The notes: generated from the sequence alone by a model not told the origin. A stretch of 64,000 bases of DNA from Paragorgia papillata (GCA_035771165.1 JAWNZC010000265.1:1-64000); one strand, 5' to 3'. Shown: positions 22,801 through 37,800, counted from the first letter of the stretch. Made by a program: numbers and translations.

Positions 22801-25800
22801 ATTGCTTCTAAAATGTCAATGACATCATTTCTCTTAATCTTCTGTAACAGTTTCTTCAAAACTCCCACAGTGCTTTCTTTTCCAAAATGCCAGTCATTCA
22901 AGAGAGCTTCTGTCGGATTATCGAATTTCCCAAATTCTTCTATTTCTTCAGTCTCGTACTTCATCTTGGCAGCAAGACCACGGAAGTCCTTCTTCAAAAC
23001 TGTTTTGACGTTAAGTTTCTGGCAGATTAAATCTCTGGTCTTGCTATCAAGATCCCGAACAAGAATTGATTTCTTACTTGTAACTTCAGCTAAAGTAAAC
23101 AAGTAATATGTTTCAAGAAAAAGCCAGAGGTATATCTAGCAGACTTTGCTTTGAGGTGGGATTCTTTTTCTTTATTCTTTTTTACTTTTTGTAATGTGAA
23201 AACTTTGCACCATTCGTTGCAATTTACTTTTTGTAATTTGCAACAAATGGTGCAAAGCTGAACTAGCGGACTTTGGATCAAACATTTGAGCTTTAAAATC
23301 GAATTTCGGCGACAACTCTCTAAATTTGAAAACGCGTTTTGAAACTACCCGACCGCAAGCCTTCAATCCAATTGTTCAAAAGCAAGCTAAAATAGAGACT
23401 GATCAAGGCCTGTTTTATATCTTGTAAAAAGAAACAAAAAGTGAGAAAAAGCAACGAGGAGATCAACTTCGTACCCAGGCTCTTTTCAACCCGCAGCACG
23501 AAGAAAAGACCCTGGTATATCATGGTCACATGACTACCAAAACCTGGTTGTGACAAATTTTGTTTGGACAGGGGTGGGGTAGAGAAGATTTGAAGTTTCT
23601 TGCGGAAAGATTTACCGTTTGAGAAAAGACTTCGCTCTTGGATTCAAGAGTTCAGCGCTACGTGCATGGGCACGATACGACTATGAATACTTTCGAGAAA
23701 CGGCTGTTCGCAAAAACGGCTAACCTACGAGAGACTCGAGGCGCAAACAAGCGAAGAAAAGAAGCAGCCGACATGCAGAGGGTAAATAATTTTAATACCA
23801 TTTCAAATTCTCATTCCTTCTCTAGATGCTCAAGATTTCAGCTATAATGCTTTATATTCTTATATACAACTTGTATATTTTGATGTGAATACTATACGTA
23901 AATTATTGAAGTGTTGAGCGGAGAGAAATTCGAACGGCTCGTCGATCGTCGACATTTACCCAGACGGCAGAAGTTTTAAATTGGATAAACAAAGGCGACA
24001 AGTAGCCGAGGAAAATATCTCAGCGCTTTGTGTTTTTACGATTTATTTGGTATGATGTATGTTGTCGATAATTGTTCGTTTAAAATTAATGATCAACCTT
24101 CAAGTTTGAGTACTGATTATCTCTGTTTATTTCACTTGTTTATATAAAAAAATTGTCTCGTCCTGTGCGAGACGGATCAGTCTCCGTCTCCGTTCCACAA
24201 CTCGGTGTAAAGACTATTTCTCTCCGCTCCACAGTAACACTTTGATAATTTGCGTAGTATTCACATCAAAACAAGTAGTGTGTGTTAGGATAGCATTATA
24301 GCAAAAAAACCTGAGCAGCTAGATAAGAAATCGGAATCAAAGCGAGTAAATTATTTACCTTCTGCAGCCTGCTTCTTTGCTTCACTTGTCTGCGCCGCGA
24401 GTCTCTCGTAAGTTGGCCGGCTTTTTGTGAACATATTCGAAAATCATAACCATATCGTGCCCACTTAGCGCTGAACCCTTGAATCCAAGATCGAAGTATT
24501 TTCTCATATTCTCAAACGGTAAATCTTTCAGGCAAGAAACTTCAAATCATCTCTACCCTACCCCTGTCCAAACAAAATTTGTCACAACCAGATTTTGGTA
24601 GTCACGTGACCATGATATACCAGGGTCTTTTCTTCGCGCTCCGGATTGAAAAGAGCCTGGGTACGAGGTTGCGAAGCGATAGCAGCTACAGTTACGTAAA
24701 AGGAGAAAGGAAGCCTTGCTTATAGGTTGAGGACGTCAGCTATACCAAGAAGAAACCGAAATCCTAAAATTTGGTTTTAGGCAAGTTTTGTATTTTTACC
24801 CGATTTACTGCTCTCTGCCTTATCTGATGAAGATGAATCTCCACGATCAATCAAATCTTGTTCTATTGGCATCTGTTGTTCTCTCTGGCTTGCACTCTTG
24901 GCCTCTGTGGTGAAGATAAAAAACAGTGTTGGTTTTGTATAGTAGCAAGGTGGGCACTTTAGGCTCTGGAATGTACAAACACACAAGTTCCTTATCGGAA
25001 CACCCGCCGCAAGGAAAATCGGAGAACCCAATGAAAAACCCCTCGATGGACAGGAGAGAACCAACCACTCTACTGACATGAAGCTAACAGCATGTGCCAC
25101 CCATGCCTCCCACATGCTCCCGCGTAGGAGCCTGGAGCCAACATAAAAAAATGCCTCACGACCGCCATTTCCGCCTCACTTTTTGATTGGCAGTCAGCCT
25201 TCCAGGTGTATATAGAGTTCACAGCACTAAACTACTAATATATGAAATTACATGAAGAAAGATGGTGTGTGGTGAAGTAAGGTGGGATGAAGTAAGGTGT
25301 GGTAAGGAGTGTTGAGGTGTAGTGGGATAAGGTGCGATGCGGCGGATTGGGTGAAGAGAGGTGTGGTGTTGCGACGTGTGGTGAGCTGAGCTGAGGTGGG
25401 GTGAAGTGAAGTGAAGTGAAGTGAAGTGAAGTGAAGTGAAGTGAAGTGAAGTGAAGAGATGTAAGGTGTGGTGAAGTGAAGTGATGTGGGGTGAAGTGGG
25501 GTAGAGTGTGGTGAAGTGATGTGGGGTCGGGTGAAGTGAGGTGAAGTGGGGTGATATGCAATAGAATAAAAACAAGATATGGTCTTATAAGTATTTATAA
25601 AAGTTTTTAAAAAGCCACGGGTTTGGTTATAATTCAACGCCAAGACCTCGCACTTTGCACTCGATTTTCACAGTTGAATAATAACCTCGTTCTTCCTAGA
25701 CTTGAGTTATATGTAGAAACTCGCCTCGCTCGCTGCTTTTGTCTGCTACGCTCGAAATAAACAAGCACAAAAACTATTTTTAACTAAAAAAGAATGCTTA

Positions 25801-28800
25801 CTTTTCTCTTGGAAGTTGCATTCACCTTCAAAATGTGGTTGCTCTCTGACGTCACTATGCGCTAAATTAAGAAAAACAAAGAACAATAAATCTTTGTTTC
25901 TTGAATGATTCAACGGGGTGCAACTTGGCCAGTTTATTTTATTGAGCCAGCATTTGCTAGCCTGCGCTGCAGACGTCCAAAACCCGGTTTTGTCAGTCTG
26001 CGAAGTAGCGACCAGATTCTTGTTCTGGTCTCCCTTGAGTACCTGAATATGTACTAGATCACGATTGGCTCGTGCTGAAAACTTAAAGTGCCCCTAACCT
26101 CGACAGTTTTTATTGTCTTATTTGGAAGAACTTTTAAAATGATAAAGTAACTTCTTTGGAAGATTTTCGCTTTATTTTTGAGATATTTCATTTTGTTTGA
26201 TATGTAAATGTGCGGAATTTACGTCACACATGCATAATGACTTATCGAAGAAGTTTGTGTATCCCTTTCATTCTCGAACGAAATCCTTTAAAATCGAGAA
26301 GTTTGGTGTTGTGGGAGAAACACGCACACATGTTATTCATACTTTAGTGTTTTTATTTGATGAACGCAAAGATACATAACATTCTCTGATAACTCATTAT
26401 GCATGTGTGACGTAAATTCCGTACATTTGCATATCAAACAAAGTGAAATATCTCAAAAACAAAGCGAAAATCTTCCAAAGAAGTCACTTTATTATTTTAA
26501 ACGTTCTTCCAAATAAGACAACAAAAACTATCGAGGTTAGGGGCGCACTTTAACTTTAGATCGCTTCTGATTGGGTTCTATTCTAAGCGCCACTTCTAGC
26601 GAGCGTTTTGTTATGATATAGAGAAAAGCAAGATGGCTAGTATAATGTTATGTAATGTAATGGCTAGTAATATGTTGTGTACGTATGGTGTTAGATGTTG
26701 AATGCATAGCTCAAGATTCTGCGTTTTGCAAAACTTGTTAAAATGTCCAAAATGTGCGACAATGTGCGACGGAGACAAGAACAAGAATTCGGTCGCTAAT
26801 TCGCAGACTGGCAAAACCGGGTTTTGGACGTCTGCGGCGCAGGCTAGCATTTGTTAAACTGTGTAGTCAATATACTACGGTACCGTGTTGAAAATTAACA
26901 ATATCGTCCAATGCACGAACTTTACGCTAAAAATGGCGTTCGCTATACGCTTACTGAAACGCAAAGTTTAAAACCACCCATGTCAAGCTACGGATACACG
27001 GGCAATATTAGGGACCTTAAGATCTACGACGGCAACCTTAACGACGGCGTCCTCCAAATAAAATAATTCTAGTTGTGAAACAAAGTGAATGAATAATTTG
27101 TAATCCCAAGAGTAATCCCAACACCGTCCTCGTTCTTTATACAACGCCACTTACTACTTCTTAGAGAATTTTCACGTCTTCAGGACGACGTCAACTCACC
27201 AAAAGATGAGAACTGTCCATTGACATTGACTTCAATACAAACACTACAATAATTTTCGCAATACTGGGACGTTTTAAAAGTGATTAACTTATTCCTGTCC
27301 GAGGGCTGTCCCCAGAGGTGAATAAAATCGTTTGGCGTTAGCCAGAATAAAATACCAAAGACCGATTCGGACAGGAAAGAGTTAAACTAATTTTAAATAT
27401 CAAATATAATAGATAGTTAACCGTGACGTTTTTCAGTTATAGAATTATTGTTTCTTTTTAAGCGCCGTCGTCGTCGTAGCATCTTAAGGTCCCTAATATG
27501 CCTCGCGACGGCAACGCAATGGTGATAAATTAATTGAGTTACCGTCGCGAGGAGAAATTGCTCGTCTAACATGCTTCGCGACAGCAACGCAAAGCCTTCC
27601 GCAAACGTTGCCGAAAGTTCAACACATTAAACGATTGCGGGAAGATTTGCGTTGCTGTCGGAAGGCATGACAGACGAGCAATTTTCTCTTCGCGATGGCA
27701 ACGCAACAATTTTATCACCATTGCGTTGCCGTCGCGGGACGAATATTGCCCGTGTATGCGTATAACTTTACACAAACGGCTTAATCTTCAAAAAGGCTCG
27801 ATAGGAAAAACCTATAAACCATCAGATTTTCCCCTCTAAAACGTTTCACGGCGTAGATTCGTGCTTCGTTCTAGTTCCTTGCACGATCCTAGTGTTACTC
27901 TTAAGTATGGAATAGTATTAGACAGAACACGACTTTCAGGAGGGGAGAAATCTTTGTTCTAGTAAGTTCAGAAATCCTAATTTGCATAACATTTGCATAT
28001 TACAATAAATGTGATTTATCCAGATACACAAATGCTGCAAGTGTAAAACTGCAAGTGTAAAACTTTTCAATTATCAGCACTGACACTAGGGCTATGCAAG
28101 GAACTAGAATGAGGCACAAATGTACACTGGAAAACGTTTTAGAGGAAAAAATATGATTTTTTGTAATTATTCCTATCAAGCTACCTTAATAATTTGGGAA
28201 AATACAAAGAAAATCAGTATCATGTCCTTAGTTTTATACCTGATAAACAATCATTCTGAAACTTTAGCTTATATTCTCTGCTTCGACAAGGTTGTTCTTT
28301 AAAATTACTACGCCAATAAACTTACCAAGAAGATCGTTTTTGGTTAAAATCTGATATAACACTGCTGCTCATGCTTTATCTATTACTTAACATATTTCGG
28401 ATTTAATTAGGAATTTACCTGATGACAAAGCTCCATCGGTATTTCTGTTATCTCTCTGGGATTCGTCAATGCTACTGTCTTTAGGATCTACATTGAACCG
28501 AATAAAATTATTAACAACACGCGGTATATTGACATAGTTAACAAGCTAACCCTAATAACATAATGGTATTATGACGGTTTTCCACTGAGCAACTTTTTTC
28601 ACGCGAAGCGAAAAAAAATAGCCTAGTAGAAAATAGCCTACTAGGTTTATCCCGCTTTAAGGAGCAAAGAGAAAACAATAAATCTCTATTTAATGCTGTG
28701 TTTAATCAATTTCTTAGCTGGTTTCTCTGAACATACTCATTTGTAAATAATACCAAGTAACTACTGATTTTTTTATCGCAGCTAAATCTAAATTTATAAC

Positions 28801-31800
28801 GAGAATACATGAAAGTGCGCGAAAGTTTCAACAATAGATCAGAACTTTTTGGTGATTACTTGGGCTGTATCACGTTGAAATTGTGCCTGGGTACAGTACC
28901 ATGCTATACCAAGCAAACAGTGTAAATTCTGACATCAAAGAGACATTACTATTGTAGCAAAACGAAAGAGTTAAAAACGAAACATTTTCTATACAAAAAA
29001 TTTCCATAACTCATTAATGATTTATAAAAAAGAAAAATAACACTATGTTTAAATGTAATAAAGAAACATTTCATTGTTGACGACAAAATTCTCGTTGTTT
29101 TTAATTTTTTGGGAGCGAGACAAGGTAAATGCTTTGTTATAGAAGTTCAGTACGCTCCGAGCACGGATTTATTAAAACATGTCGAGTTTTATTAAAAGCT
29201 CAATAATTTAGGCACATATAACACACAAAATTAAGAAATACAATAATTGAACTTACCATGACACCAAAATTTCACACGATTCAGATGAAATTCCAAGGCC
29301 TCTACTTGGGTGAAATTACAGCAGATGCTTTCACTTGGGCATTGTTGAATCTTCTCTAACGGTTGCATATGTGAACATTCGTTATAGCTGCAATGGATTT
29401 TGCTATGACGACGACAAGGCACCTCGTTGACTTTAGAACAAGCGGTACATTTCACAAGAAACTCATATTTCAATCCACGGTAAAACAACGGCTCTTCGGA
29501 TTCAATCTCGATCAGGCAATCTTCCAGAAGACCTTTGAGGCGGGCAACAAACTTTCCAAGACTTTGTGGGTTGGAGGTTCTTTTGGCCGCAACACCAATC
29601 TTTATTTTGTCGATCAGCTGTATCAGATAGACCTCAAATTTGATATTGTCAAATTCAAGGGGGAGCAGCGTATAATTGCAAAAAAGTCTTGGTTCCTCGC
29701 TGAACTTCTGGAGCATTTCACTGCATTTACGAATGAGCTTCACTTGAAGGCGTGTGAAAACGCCAAGTGGGATAAGCTCCACTAAAAAATTGACAAACAG
29801 CGAAGCAATGGGACTTTCATTCAACTTTTCGTCAATCGGTTTTCCCCGTTTCATAAAAGGAGCAACCGACGGTACAAGAAAAGCCGACTTTCCTTTATGC
29901 TCCAATGGGCACATCAAGCTAACTCTTTGCATGACCTCCTCCAACAGCTCTCCATGTTCATTCTTCCTTAAGAATTCTTGCATCAGAATACCATTGTCAC
30001 GGAGCTCGCGTAGGTAGGGCGCATCAATAGGTTTGACTTCATCATCCGTATGAACGGTTATTACTTTGGTGAAAAGATTCATGAGCCACTGGGGGTTTAG
30101 CACAACCATCGGAGACCCACTGTAATACACGACCATGCTCTGACGATTTAGAAATTTAACAGCATCGTAAAATGAATCAACATTACACTTCTCAGCAATA
30201 GCTTTGGCTTCTTCGACAGGAATATAATTACGCTTCTCTTTTGAAAACAGTTCCTCGCGCAGTGCTGCTTCAAATTTCAACCATCTCGTCGGCATCGGTG
30301 CTTCCTTTTCCAGGATAATCTTGCAAATTTCAAAAACTTTACTTCTAAGTCTGATAATGGGGTCCTTGCTTCCAGACGTAGTTGTGTTGTCGATGACTTC
30401 CATGTTACGGAAAACATTTTGAAACTTATCTGTTACTTCTTTGATTCTTCTCTTTACCTCTTCGATATCGCCTTCGAAGCGATCTTCGTTGGTCAAAACA
30501 ATCAAAACTGGTGGAAGAACAAAATCAGGGAATTCTGCGGAATGCTGGCTTTCAATTTCTCTTAATTGCCCCAGGACTGTTAGCCACGATAACAAATAAT
30601 CCAAATTGGTGGCAAGGAGGGGATTTGCCGATTCGAGATTAACATCAATATTCTTGGCTTTGAATCGCGGTTGAGCAGGCAGATCTAGTTCTTTTGTTAG
30701 ATCATGGACAAGAATATACGGGCAATGCGATTTCAGGAAAAGGTAGTGGGTATCATAATATATCGCTTGACCAGCCAGATCATGGACTATCATTCGGACA
30801 GGGAGCGTCTTCGTTTCTTTATTTAAATTTAAATCTACGAAGTCCATCACTTTCCTTCTTTCTGATAGTGACGGCTTGGTGGATGTCTTGCTTCCAAGCG
30901 CGGTTTTACTTTTAAGATCTGCTGACATTTGCTGATTGGTTGGACTAGGTGGTTGGATGGGTGATGAAATCCTCTCTGGGTCTTGGATTCCTGCAACACT
31001 CGTTACTGAATACTGTTCGTTACACGTTGAACTTGCAGATGGAGTCATGTCGATCATCTGGTCTTGTTTGGACGGTTGTATTGGAACTGGTGAAGTATTC
31101 ACAATTTCACTATGCTGGTATAACGGTGAGCTTGGAGATAGTGATTCATCGATCAGCTGCACTGATTGATCCAAGGTATGGACTGGAGAAGATGTATTGC
31201 TAATCGGCATGGATCCTGAGGCTGGTTGGGTTGGGAGTAGGGCATCATTCGTCATACTGTCCTCATTTAGAATGAATATCTCTCCTGGAGAGGAATAATC
31301 ATCTTCCGTATCTTTCAGACTCTTTCGTTGTTCCTTTACATCTTCGTACTCTGGGACTTTTTCAAGGTTTTCTTGTCTTTCTCTTACCATAGTTGCCGCC
31401 TTTTTCAATAAATTATTTTTGGCAGCTCGTTTACTCACGAAAAACCGTTGTTGATCTCTTGGTTTCCATGGCTTACTTGATGTGTTATCTGTCACCTCAA
31501 TAAAATCTACATGGATACCGACCGTGCTGGGTTCTTCCGGATCGAAAGGTTCTCCTAAAAGGCGTTTCCGAAGCGATGTTTTTCCAGCTCTATCTTGCCC
31601 TATAATCATCACCGGTATTCGATTGCTCTTTTCTTCTCCATGTTGTAGTGCTCGCTGGTAGGCTTCGTCATAGTCTAAAGAATAATACAAAGTATGTACT
31701 GACACTACTAATTTTGTACGATTCCCAACTTAAAGACTTGTGTGAGTAGCATTGTTGTTGGTTCTCTTCTCCACTTAAAGAGTTTTTCTCTAGGGTGTGT

Positions 31801-34800
31801 GTTATCCTACTGGAGAGCAAGTTCGTTACACTTGAAACCGGATAGTACTGTGCTCACTGCAAGATACTTTGTTTCAAAAAGGATTCTTAATCTGGAATAT
31901 CCCTTATAATTTAATAATGATTAAAAATATTCGTCCATTATACATCCTATTCTTGGTTTTCATCTGACGTCACGGCAGCCATATTGGTGCACTGAGACAA
32001 TGAAATGGCGGTCATGTTGGTGCACAATCTTTATCTTATGGGAATTTAACTCTATTTTTATTCAAATATTTCGTATTATTTCACCACCCCAACGGGGCCA
32101 CCGATCACGTGAGTGAAAACGATCCATATGAGAGACAATTAGACCTAAACGCCCCTCATTATTATTCAAGAGATAATCGCCCCTCATTAACCATCATCTG
32201 GACGACGACAGCATGTTTATGCACTGCTATACAGCTATAGAGCAAATGACGAATTCATAAATTTTCAATAAAACACAGCTTTTTAGGTTTGTAACATTGC
32301 AAAAGATCTACAGTTTAATAAAAGAGCCCCCGTCTCTGCTCCCCCTTTACCCTCTCAATGAGGAAGGGATCACTGGAGCAGAGTCTCTGCAGAGTTCCCA
32401 TCCGCACCGGTACTACTCGCACGAGAGCTCTTCATCGCCAGAAATCATAACCGTCGCGCCCGCCGTGGGTAGTCAGCGGTAACACTCAAAGGATAACATT
32501 TTATTTGAATTCTTTCAACATTTCCCGCCTATGCAGGCTCAACCAAGGCCCAAGCTTGTCAACGAACTTCACTATTTATGTGTGCTCATGTCAATTTGAA
32601 TGAAAATGGAGTGTTTTGAAGCTATTGTGTCTGCAGTTACAGCGACTTTTTTCTCTTAGGGGCTGTTTACATTTACATAGGAGACGTTTGCCGGGACGGG
32701 ACGTTTGCCGGAACGGGACGTTTGCCGGGATCCCGCCATGCATGTATATATTATTTGTGCCGTTCCGTTTATAGGGAAAGAATTTTCAATGGACGTTTTT
32801 CGTCCCGGTTCGCTCAGCCGGAATCCCGGCAATTTTTCTCATGTAAACACTCCGTCCCGCTTTGCCGGGACGTTTGCCAGGACGATATTATGCTGACTTG
32901 GCAAAAATTCTGACTGGAAATTCTGACAAAGTTTGCCTAGTCCGTCTACTTCGAACGTTTTCTCAAGAAATAATCCACTGTAGAAGTTATAAAATATATA
33001 TCGGCAGAAAGATAATTCACCTTGCTACAACATGCGTACAGTTTATCCGACGAAATAGCTTAGTTTCCCTAAAAAAAGCGAAATACCGAACATGTCCAAA
33101 TCATAATAGCGGCTGCTATTTTGAAATTTTTTGTCGTATGTATTATAATCTGTCTTCTCCGAATGTTTTCTCGAGAAATAAACCACTGTAGAATCTATCA
33201 AATATACTGGAAGAAAGATAATTCATCTGGCTACAACATACGTACAGTTCAGTATCCGACCAAATAGCTTAGTCTTCTTTAAAAAAGCGAAATACCGAAC
33301 ATGTCCAACACGAACTAGAGATGCTTGTTGAACGTCCCGGTATTCCAGGGTGTAATCGTCTCGGTAGAAATGTTCTCATATAAACCCGGGATGAAAAACG
33401 TCCCGTCCCGGCAATCATCCCGTCCCGCCTTCCATATAAACCGCCCCTTTGTATGACCCCTCAAATCGTGGAATCAAAAGCAACGAGTCCTTTACAAGTT
33501 AATGAACGCTCGAAAGCACTTTTTCAACAGAAAAAAGTAAGATCAATTTGTTTCTTAGCAATGTTTAAAGGGCATATGACTCGAAAATTAAGTTTGTCTT
33601 ATTGAAAAGAACATTGAAAATGATAAAATAACATATTTTGCAGTTTTTGGTTTCCTTGCTTCGTTTTTTAGATATTCCAGCTTGTTTGATATGCAAATGA
33701 CACAACTTTTTACGTCACATGTGCATAATGAATTATCAGAAAAGGTTACATATCTTTGCTATTATGAAAACATGGGCTTAACTCAAAGGAAGCTTGTGCG
33801 TGTTTCTACCCACAACACCAAACATGTAGAATTCCAAGTGATTTCGTTTCACAATAGCAAAGATATGTAACCTTCCCTCGGTAACACATTGAATACTCAT
33901 TATGCACGTGTGACGTAGAAAGTTGTGTCATTTGCATATCAAACAAACAGGAATATCTCAAAAACGAAGCAAGGAAACCAAAAACTGGAAAAGATATTAT
34001 TTTATCATTTTAAATGCTCTTTTTAATAAGACAAACTTAATTTTCGAGTCATATGCCCTTTAAGTACTTGGAATTGAAAGCTCTAGTCTTCATGTTTACG
34101 TCCTGCGGATCACATTTTGTCGTCCGAGATTTGCTTTTATTAAAAAGTTCACTTGATCTAGGTAACACGACGGAAATTTATAGTGCAAATACCCAATTGG
34201 TAAGGAGTAGAGCGACGAAAGCGCTCATCGAGAAAAGTAAGATCAATTTTAAACATACAAAAGTGACTGTTACTCCTAGATGTTGTTTACATGCCTTACT
34301 CCTGTACTGGGGGATCACTTTTTTTATTTTTTGTGTATAAATGATAAAAATTGGGAATAAAAGGACTTTTTCTATACATTTTATTACATTGAGTGAGTTA
34401 GCAACATTCGCCTCAGGGGCCTGGTGCGAGTGTAATATTTCAGTCGATGGTTATGATTTCTGGCGATGTGCTTAATTTGCATATGGCCCAAACCTTCCAC
34501 ACTCAACAATCTGTTGTTCATGCATGTGGAAGCGTCTTTGTGTCATTTACGGACAAACTGCGCATAATTGCCGCGTCCAAATTGTTTCTTGTTCGATTTT
34601 GTTGAAATTGTCATTTTCACACAACCCTGGACAGAAGTCCTTTATCGGACACTATGCGAAAATCGTCAAAAACGGCAAAGTGTCGGAACAATTTTGTCCA
34701 GGATTGTAGTTGGATAATATCATTCTAATTGATTAATGTAAACAATGTCTTTTTTTCTTTGATTATTGAATTAGTTAGTAGTCGGGCGGCAAATATTAAA

Positions 34801-37800
34801 GAAATCTTTGAATTCTATTTTTGGCCTCTCAAACACATTTAAGTTCATCTGGTTAAGTAGATAATTGACATGTACTCAATTAAATTAAATTAAAACAAAG
34901 TTGGTACAAGTTGTCCCTAACAAGCTTGTCGAATGAACAGCATTGTTACGTGTGAACAGCTGTGCTCCTGGCCTTTTTGCGACAACAACCTGTTGACAAG
35001 CTGTGAGATTTTTATCTGATTTATCGAACATAAAAACAAGTGATAAACCATTTAAAAAGTAAACTAGGTTTTTACCTATTAAAGTACATTCTGATCTAAG
35101 TGTTAATTATCTGAACAACTGATGGAGTTAGATAGGCTTATATTCTGAATTAAATACGCATTAAATGTACACAATTTGTGGGTTTCACCTTGTTTTGTCT
35201 AAACTCTGAGCGTTTGGCTCGTATACTCGACCATGAATAGTAATACAACCAGAAGTCCAACTCGCGTCGGAACCTTTGAAGTTTATGTCCTCGCGCATGT
35301 CGCCTCGCGCATCTTTATTCTTCGCCATCCTACGCAATCCTGCCAAGTTCCCTCGGCAGTTTTGACCTTCTTTTCCAGGATTGCGTCGGATGGCGTAGAT
35401 ATGCGGTCGGATGGCGTAAAATATCACGCATGCGCATTGAAGAAATACGGACAAGTTTTCACTCGAGTTGGACTTCTGGTTTTTACTATTCTGTGACTCG
35501 ACCGTCTTCAGAGAAGTGTGATGTGTTGTAACTTGTTTGTTTGCGTCAACACGTAATTAAACGGTGTTTTTGCGCGTACGGTTTGTGTGTTTGCGTAAGT
35601 GTTAATACATAATTGAAATTAGAACATTTAGGTGTACAACTTGAATTAGACATTAGAGTACTTAAAACAGAGTTGACCACGTGTCATTCAAGTATTTTCC
35701 TTCCTGGACTGGGATAGTCCGCCCCGGTGTTTGTGGATTTCAATCGATTCTCGTATCTGTCGGGCGAAATAGTTGGTTATAGGTGCGAGAAGTGTTCGCA
35801 TTCTTCCCATTTTAGTCTGTTGTCCTGTTCCCACGCGTGTTTGGCAAGACCTGATTTGTCCAGTCTTTATGTTCTTTTTGTCGGGTGTTCAGGTTGCGTC
35901 CGGTTTCGTCGATGTATACCATACCGCATTCGCATGAGATACGGTATATACAAGGTTTTATGTTGTTGTTCGTTTTGTCCTTGTGTGTAAAAAGTAGTTG
36001 GTAGATTTTTAGTTGTGAGCTATGGTAGACTTTAATGTTTGATCTATATAGTATTCGTTCAATTTTGTGGGAAGCAGGGCCGATGTATAGAATGCAGACT
36101 GAGTTGGCGAATTCTTTAGTTTCGGCGTTTGTTAATTTGTGTCGTTTGAGCAGGATTTGATCATCAGAAAAACGGTTGTTTTTCAGAACCAGCCAAGGTT
36201 CATCGCGCCCATTGTTTGATAATAATTCTATCGACCAAGAGTTAGCACACTTAAGGTTACAGGATACCCTGGGATGTGATTCAAGGAGATTTGCTATTAC
36301 GCGCTGAATATTTTCCCAATTTGTCTCAAATTTGCACCAAATGTAGCCAGATAAATGAAGAACACCATCGTATTATCAAATAAAGAAGAAATAAACCACT
36401 TTTCTATGCATACTTGCAAATATAAAATCAAGGTACCTTCCCTACGCGGTTGTTGTTCATCGCTGGTTTTACTAAAAATCTGTCATATTGTCATATTTAC
36501 ACTTCTCAAAGATAGTTATAAAAAAGTGTGTTCGCGTTTATTTATGTTGCTTTCGTGGTTTATCAGCTAGGACATATTCTTTCCAGACCCGTGTCATATC
36601 AACGACAATGGACAAACAAAGGTCCGTAACTCAGTTGATGTTGAGCTAAATAAATCGCGCGAACAATGCAGTTTTGTAGCCCAGACATACACCAATGCCG
36701 TGCGCAAATTTGAAAGGAATCCGTTAAAACGCGCGCTCAACTTCGTTCTTTGAATGTGTCCATGCGACCCAAAATTCATTTGACTGAAAATAGACTTTGA
36801 ATATTTCGCGCGGTTTTTCACAGCTGTTGATGATTCCACCCTCTGTGGTTGTAAAGATAATCCTATTACTGTTGCCCAATAACAACGCGAGCAGATCACC
36901 CTGTTGTTCAAAACAGGTGCGAATGAAAAGATCAAACTTTAGTTGCTATTGCATGCGATCGAAGATGCCCGCAAAGAGAAAGCCTAAAACTGCGCCGCAA
37001 TATGAAGCCCCAAGGTCTGTGAAGAGGCAGAAGAGAACAAGGACTCTCATGCAAGAGTTTCTGAGAGTTCAAAATGTAAAGTGGATTACAGAAAGAGTCT
37101 ACTCTTTAAGATGAGGGAGAAAGCTTTGTCTGGAAAAGCTTTGGCCATTGCTTTTCCTGCTTGAAGTATGAGCCTTTGTCACTCCAGTTAAAGACTTCTT
37201 TTTCTGCTCTGAAAATGCAGCTTTCTTGTCGGTGACTGATTTCTTCCGAGACTTACAAAACGGACTTTTATTCCTTTTACAAAGCTTTGACTTATCGTTA
37301 GGCATTTCCAACGGAAAGAAAGCAGAGAAAGTTTGTATACGCGAGTTCTGTCGACATATAATAAAACTTCATGGAATAAAATTTGATACTAAAATAACAG
37401 ACTTTCCCGCCACGGATAACTCATTCAATTTTCAATATTTTTAAATCAAACTTTTGCCACATGATAAATCTGATGTAAGCTTTACGAATAGGTAAAAATA
37501 TCATTTTCTGATTTTTTTTTACTTTCTAGGGTATTCTTTAACCTTAAATAAAGCTGATTCTGAAAAACAATGGTTTTTCTGATGATAAAATCTTGTTCAA
37601 ACGACACAAATCAACAAACGCCGAAACTAAAGAATTCGCCAACTCAGTCTGCATTCCATACATCGCTCCTGCTTCCCACAAAATTGAACGAATACTATAC
37701 AGATCAAACATTAAAGTCTACCACAGTTCATAACTAAAAATCTACCAACTACTTTTTACACACAAGGACAAAACTAACAACAACATGAAACCTGGTGTAT

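Larger units (their letters stand above)
23225..24945. repeat. Diverged copy of the 12.1-13.06 kb segment, split by an insertion
   Basis: 23225-23455 matches 12230-12430, and 24684-24945 matches 12435-13065, including the linker exon. The two halves are separated only by the foldback element at about 23456-24683, so the 12.4-kb copies represent the empty site. Confidence 0.85.

Noticed and set aside
28333..28368. Possible 36-bp exon on minus (LYQILTKNDLL) with a strong donor CTTG/GTAAGTTT
   Set aside because: Phase 1-1 would fit, but the acceptor GAGCAGCAG has no pyrimidine tract; too weak to call.
29393..31203. Plus-strand ORFs opposite the Roc-COR exon
   Set aside because: Antisense shadows of a real coding exon.
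36432..36466. Possible exon on minus (KTSDEQQPRRE) with acceptor CAGATTTTTAG and donor GAAG/GTACCTTG
   Set aside because: 35 bp breaks the phase 1-1 pattern and would shift the frame.
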